Assembly (NCBI GenBank): GCA_019114785.1
Contig: DXEV01000196.1
Span: 1 to 37,763, forward strand
Length of the DNA: 37,763 bases
Reading direction: 5' to 3'
Origin: Candidatus Anaerobiospirillum pullistercoris
GTDB lineage: Bacteria > Pseudomonadota > Gammaproteobacteria > Enterobacterales > Succinivibrionaceae
Position numbers and translations under genes: made by a program. Below the pieces are notes generated by a model. The model had not been told where the DNA came from, searched no databases, and saw nothing but the letters and a program-made list of their open reading frames with translations. Shown in pieces: positions 35,434 through 37,763 of this stretch. Each line of letters begins with the position of its first letter. The stretch's first letter is position 1.

Positions 35434-35610
35434 TTAGTCCATAAAACCCTGAAAAGCATGCTTGACACGGTCACGCTCTTCAGCTCGCTTGCCATTATTA
35501 AAACGGTCAAGAGTGCCAACGAGATAGCCGGTGACACGACGGATACGCTCAAATTTGAGCCCCTCGCCGACTAGCTTGGTTTTGGGGTTAACAAAAGGAT
35601 GGCAGTACAT
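35434..35610 (-). CDS. 58-aa mini-protein resembling the NrdD C-terminal tail
   Basis: A 58-codon frame from ATG 35610 to TAA 35434 with AGGAGG six bases or less upstream, so translation is likely. The protein starts MYCHPFVNPKTKLVGEG and continues RIRRVTGYLVGTLDRFNNGKRAEERDRVKH. The second half resembles the end of anaerobic ribonucleotide reductase NrdD (a CGYL...NxGKxxExxxRVKH pattern), where the tail carries the zinc site and glycyl-radical region. Here the radical domain is absent and only one Cys is seen, so it is no reductase. Small proteins like this are annotated as NrdD in phage genomes; the function is unknown. It follows the 84-aa gene by 29 bases and is probably co-transcribed. 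Confidence 0.65.
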   Translation of the reverse strand: MYCHPFVNPKTKLVGEGLKFERIRRVTGYLVGTLDRFNNGKRAEERDRVKHAFQGFMD

Positions 35611-35639
35611 AAGACCTCCTACCAGTTAAAGTGATGTGG

Positions 35640-35894
35640 TTAGCGAGAAATACCAGCCACATTAAAAAGCTGACTACGCTTGAGCTCACTTTCGTAAGCT
35701 TGCTTGCAGTGGTCAGAGCCCCAAGGGCTAAAGATAAAGTCAAGGAAGCGCTGGGCTGCCTTTGCATACCAATACTTTTGGCTATTGCGATAGCAGCGGC
35801 TTGACATGGTTTCATCAGGGTGGCCGCCGATCAGTGCGTTAATGAACTGGTCTAAGGCCACGGCTACATTGAAGCAGTAGTCTTTGAACTTCAT
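35640..35894 (-). CDS. Small phage-type protein (often mis-named UvrD-like)
   Basis: 84-aa protein starting MKFKDYCFNVAVALDQFINAL, with the motif IGGHPDETMSSRCYR and a C-terminal FIFSPWGSDHCKQAYESELKRSQL. The pattern ALDQ...GGxPDETxSxRxxR...HCxxxY is known to me from small prophage proteins of unknown function. ATG 35894 is chosen because AGAGGTGA lies just upstream; a longer frame lacks a ribosome binding site. Two long inverted repeats lie immediately upstream (35913-36006), so its expression may be controlled there. It is separated from the RT operon by a terminator and followed closely by the NrdD-tail-like gene. Confidence 0.75.
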   Translation of the reverse strand: MKFKDYCFNVAVALDQFINALIGGHPDETMSSRCYRNSQKYWYAKAAQRFLDFIFSPWGSDHCKQAYESELKRSQLFNVAGISR

Positions 35895-35912
35895 AGGTTC
35901 ACCTCTAGGGTA

Positions 35913-36006
35913 AACTTGAAATAAGGACATGCGTTGGCAGCTCTTATTTCAAGTTGGTGGTTAAATTTGAAATAAGCACTGGGATTTGCAGCTCTTATTT
36001 CAAGTT
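35913..36006. repeat. Two tandem long inverted repeats
   Basis: Copy 1 has arms AACTTGAAATAAG (35913-35925) and CTTATTTCAAGTT (35943-35955), a perfect 13-bp stem with a 17-base spacer. Copy 2 has arms at 35964-35976 and 35994-36006, one mismatch, again a 17-base spacer. The spacers differ except for the shared GCAGCT end, and the copies are 51 bases apart. They lie between a terminator and the 84-aa gene. They could be repressor operators, RNA hairpins, or cruciforms used in recombination. Confidence 0.8.
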
Positions 36007-36012
36007 AGTGGG

Positions 36013-36040
36013 AATAAAAAGCCCTGCGTAATGCAGGGCT
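36013..36040 (-). terminator. Rho-independent terminator of the RT operon
   Basis: On the minus strand AGCCCTGC-ATTAC-GCAGGGCT is followed by TTTTATT. It lies 22 bases after the stop codon of the 219-aa gene. Confidence 0.88.
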
Positions 36041-36062
36041 GGTGCACAGGTGCAAGGACAGG

Positions 36063-36722
36063 TTAAAGTCCTAGTTCCTTTAATGGGTTGATATAGCGGT
36101 CTCGCACTATCTTCTGCACCAACGAGTAGCGCGGCATGATAGTCGTGATCATCTTCTCTGGGGTCTCAAAGGAAGAGCGCAGCATCAGCTGACCGTCAGC
36201 CACAGCTTTAAGTACAGCGGCACCGCGCAGACCATAATCTTTAGCAGTGCTGTCAGTAAGCGGGATAATACCAGCTCGATCTGCGCACATGGCAGAGACT
36301 GCGATAATAGCGAACTCTACCAGCTGCCCCATATCTGCTAGTAGGTCAAGGACGTCACCTACTTCAGAGTCAATCTGGTCACGGGCCTCTTGCTTTTTAA
36401 AGCGGCAGGTTGCCTGTTCGCGTAGAGCAAGGCGAGTAGTCTCATCGAGCGCTGTCTCTTTACGGAAATCAATGTCAGGGTCTTGGTCTCCGATTTGGCT
36501 CATATCAAAGTCATCAGGGAAGTAGCGATAAACACGACCGTTTACTTCACCTAAAAAAATGGCAGGGTCGCTGTGATTAGCTAACTCTGCCATTTCTGGT
36601 TGGTCGGTGTTGGTCGATAGCCCTGAGGCCTGCTCTTTGATAGTTTGGGGCGGGTTAAAGAAGTAGTCTTTAACTGTGCCCAGTCTACCTTGCTCGACTA
36701 GCTTGTAATTTGAGTAGATCAT
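36063..36722 (-). CDS. Unrecognised protein co-transcribed with the reverse transcriptase
   Basis: About 219 aa, not recognised. Its start overlaps the end of the RT gene by 38 bases, so the two are probably translationally coupled. Visible features: an N-terminal MIYSNYKLVEQGRLGTVKDYFFNPP, an acidic middle (PDDFDMSQIGDQDPDIDF), a predicted helical centre with charged segments (LALREQATCRFKKQEARDQIDSEVGDVLDLLADM), and a C-terminus rich in hydrophobic and basic residues. No signal peptide or clear membrane span. It is too long and differently built to be the usual Avd accessory protein and shows no C-type-lectin fold signature, so it is neither the standard accessory nor the variable target. 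ATG 36722 is used because AGAGGA lies 10 bases upstream; GTG 36731 is an alternative. Confidence 0.6.
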   Translation of the reverse strand: MIYSNYKLVEQGRLGTVKDYFFNPPQTIKEQASGLSTNTDQPEMAELANHSDPAIFLGEVNGRVYRYFPDDFDMSQIGDQDPDIDFRKETALDETTRLALREQATCRFKKQEARDQIDSEVGDVLDLLADMGQLVEFAIIAVSAMCADRAGIIPLTDSTAKDYGLRGAAVLKAVADGQLMLRSSFETPEKMITTIMPRYSLVQKIVRDRYINPLKELGL

Positions 36723-37746
36723 GCTGTACACATCCTCTCAGGTCATTGACAAGTTCTGGGTGAGTATCTAAGACACGGTTGCACATGTAGGCATAGCTAG
36801 CGCTAGGACGGGCGTGTGCAAGCATAGCTTGGATAGACTTAGGGTTAGGATGCTCTTTGCGGAGCTTGCGGTTGAAGTTACGAACACTGAATTTACGTAC
36901 CAGCCGGTACTCGTGCCAAGTGCGGAAGCCAGCAAAGTTAATACCTTTGCGCAGAGGTTGAATGAAATTAGCGCTTAGCTTGAGCTTTAGCTCATTGTTG
37001 ATATAAGCCTCTAGCTTGCGGCTATACTCTAAGCACTTCTCTTTAGTCTCTCCGATGATGACAATATCATCAACGTAGCGGATATATCGCTTGATACCTA
37101 AAGTGCGCTTGGCATAGTGGTCAAGGCGATTGAGGTAGATGAGACCGAAGAGCTGTGAGAGCATAGCACCTACATCCAAGCCTACATTAGGAGCATAAGG
37201 CGTGTAAGAGTTCTCGTTAGGCACTTTGCAGACAAAGGCCATGCAAAGGCTTAGCACCTTGGGATCGTGAATCTTCTTGGTAAGCTCTTGGTACAGGATA
37301 CCGTGGTCGAGGTTGTAGTAAAACTTACGGATGTCCAGCTGGAGATAGTAAGCGTCTTTTGAACTTCCGCGCACAAAATCCTGACAACGGTCGGCAGCCT
37401 TGAGGGTTCCTTTGCCCTTACGGCAACCATAGTTATCAAAGATAAAGCTCCGGTCGAAGATGGGGTAAAGGTAGTTATACAACCAGCGTTGGACTATGCC
37501 ATCTTTTACGGTAGAGGCATGTATTTCTCTGGTCTTTTGGCCGCAATTGCAGAAGATATTGAAAACAAGAGGGGGCTCGGGCTGATACGTGCCTTCGATT
37601 AGCTCTTTTTGAAGATCCACCAACTGGGCGGCAAATAAGCAACGAAAATCGAAGTAACGAGGCCGGTATTTCTTACCTTTAATGTGATCTAGAAAGGCGT
37701 CGTGTAGCACATCAAAAGCAGTGAGGAGGTCAAAGGGAATTTCCAT
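36685..37746 (-). CDS. Reverse transcriptase resembling the diversity-generating retroelement type
   Basis: 353-aa reverse transcriptase, complete within the window. In order: RT1/2 region (RYFDFRCLFAAQLVDLQKELIEGTY, 30-54), GCRKGKGT (107-114), the first catalytic Asp in LQLDIRKFYYNLD (135-147), the LDVGAMLSQLF block (190-200) with SQ where most RTs have QG, and the YVDD box (224-227). The downstream KGINFAGFRTW...RLVRKFSVR region closely resembles the Bordetella phage BPP-1 enzyme (GINFLGYRIW...LLRKSSVKR). The SQ motif and this thumb region are typical of DGR RTs. No maturase or endonuclease domain. The template repeat, Avd gene and variable gene, usually just upstream, would lie beyond 37763. 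Its start overlaps a frame running in from the edge, suggesting coupling. Confidence 0.85.
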   Translation of the reverse strand: MEIPFDLLTAFDVLHDAFLDHIKGKKYRPRYFDFRCLFAAQLVDLQKELIEGTYQPEPPLVFNIFCNCGQKTREIHASTVKDGIVQRWLYNYLYPIFDRSFIFDNYGCRKGKGTLKAADRCQDFVRGSSKDAYYLQLDIRKFYYNLDHGILYQELTKKIHDPKVLSLCMAFVCKVPNENSYTPYAPNVGLDVGAMLSQLFGLIYLNRLDHYAKRTLGIKRYIRYVDDIVIIGETKEKCLEYSRKLEAYINNELKLKLSANFIQPLRKGINFAGFRTWHEYRLVRKFSVRNFNRKLRKEHPNPKSIQAMLAHARPSASYAYMCNRVLDTHPELVNDLRGCVQHDLLKLQASRAR

Positions 37747-37763
37747 AAGCAGCTTCTAGTTTG
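37730..37763 (-). CDS. Possible 3' end of an upstream gene (partial)
   Basis: A frame entering from the right edge reads KLEAAYGNSL and stops at TGA (37730-37732), overlapping the first codons of the RT gene. Overlap of this kind is common within operons. With only ten codons the gene cannot be identified, and another frame is also open here, so this is tentative. Confidence 0.25.
   Translation of the reverse strand, partial: KLEAAYGNSL

Noticed and set aside
35913-36006. Two repeats separated by unique spacers as a minimal CRISPR array
   Set aside because: The spacers sit inside palindromic arms, are only 17 bases long, and no cas genes are present; tandem inverted repeats describe it better.

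Overview
The window looks like chromosomal DNA of a fermentative gammaproteobacterium. YigZ, MntP, YbjJ-like MFS, DAACS and YqhD-type genes, CRP-like sites and AGGAG-type ribosome binding sites fit a Succinivibrionaceae-like (Aeromonadales) gut organism. That placement is an inference from gene content; there is no rRNA or other marker. Coding density is low: long intergenic stretches hold hairpins, short tandem repeats and promoters.

Left part (1-7 kb). A divergent type II restriction-modification pair resembles the SsoII/EcoRII group: an EcoRII-C-like endonuclease and a C5 methyltransferase with an N-terminal HTH. A palindrome between them matches the known M.SsoII-type operator. An orphan ParA-like ATPase with a tail of about 500 residues follows, then a convergent YbjJ-like MFS transporter.

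Middle part (7-19 kb). Mostly single-gene units: a DAACS symporter, an iron alcohol dehydrogenase, YigZ, an OafA-type acyltransferase with an SGNH domain, the manganese exporter MntP, an exported carboxymuconolactone-decarboxylase-like protein, a DUF3737 beta-helix protein and a HIT hydrolase.

Sugar locus (20-34 kb, all minus strand). Three paralogous GH13 alpha-glucosidases (oligo-1,6-glucosidase/DexB type), a GPH sugar transporter and an AraC-family regulator with a tail of about 540 residues appear to form an alpha-1,6-glucoside utilisation regulon. A 17-bp motif, AACTACRCTNNNTTAAC, lies upstream of two glucosidase genes and of the regulator. Two copies have a CRP-like site beside them and a -10-like hexamer at the same offset, which implies mRNA leaders of about 500 nt. 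Three tandem hairpins with compensating base changes separate glucosidase 2 from the transporter. A DUF4268 nuclease-like gene sits between two copies of the 3' end of the AraC gene, so it looks inserted.

Right edge (35.4-37.8 kb, minus strand). A phage-like block holds a reverse transcriptase closely resembling the diversity-generating retroelement (DGR) type, an unrecognised 219-aa partner, a terminator, two tandem long inverted repeats, an 84-aa phage-type protein and a 58-aa NrdD-tail-like mini-protein. The window ends at the RT start, so template repeat, accessory gene and variable target are not visible.

Across the window the 12-mer GGGGCGGGCGCT occurs six times, always on the plus strand.
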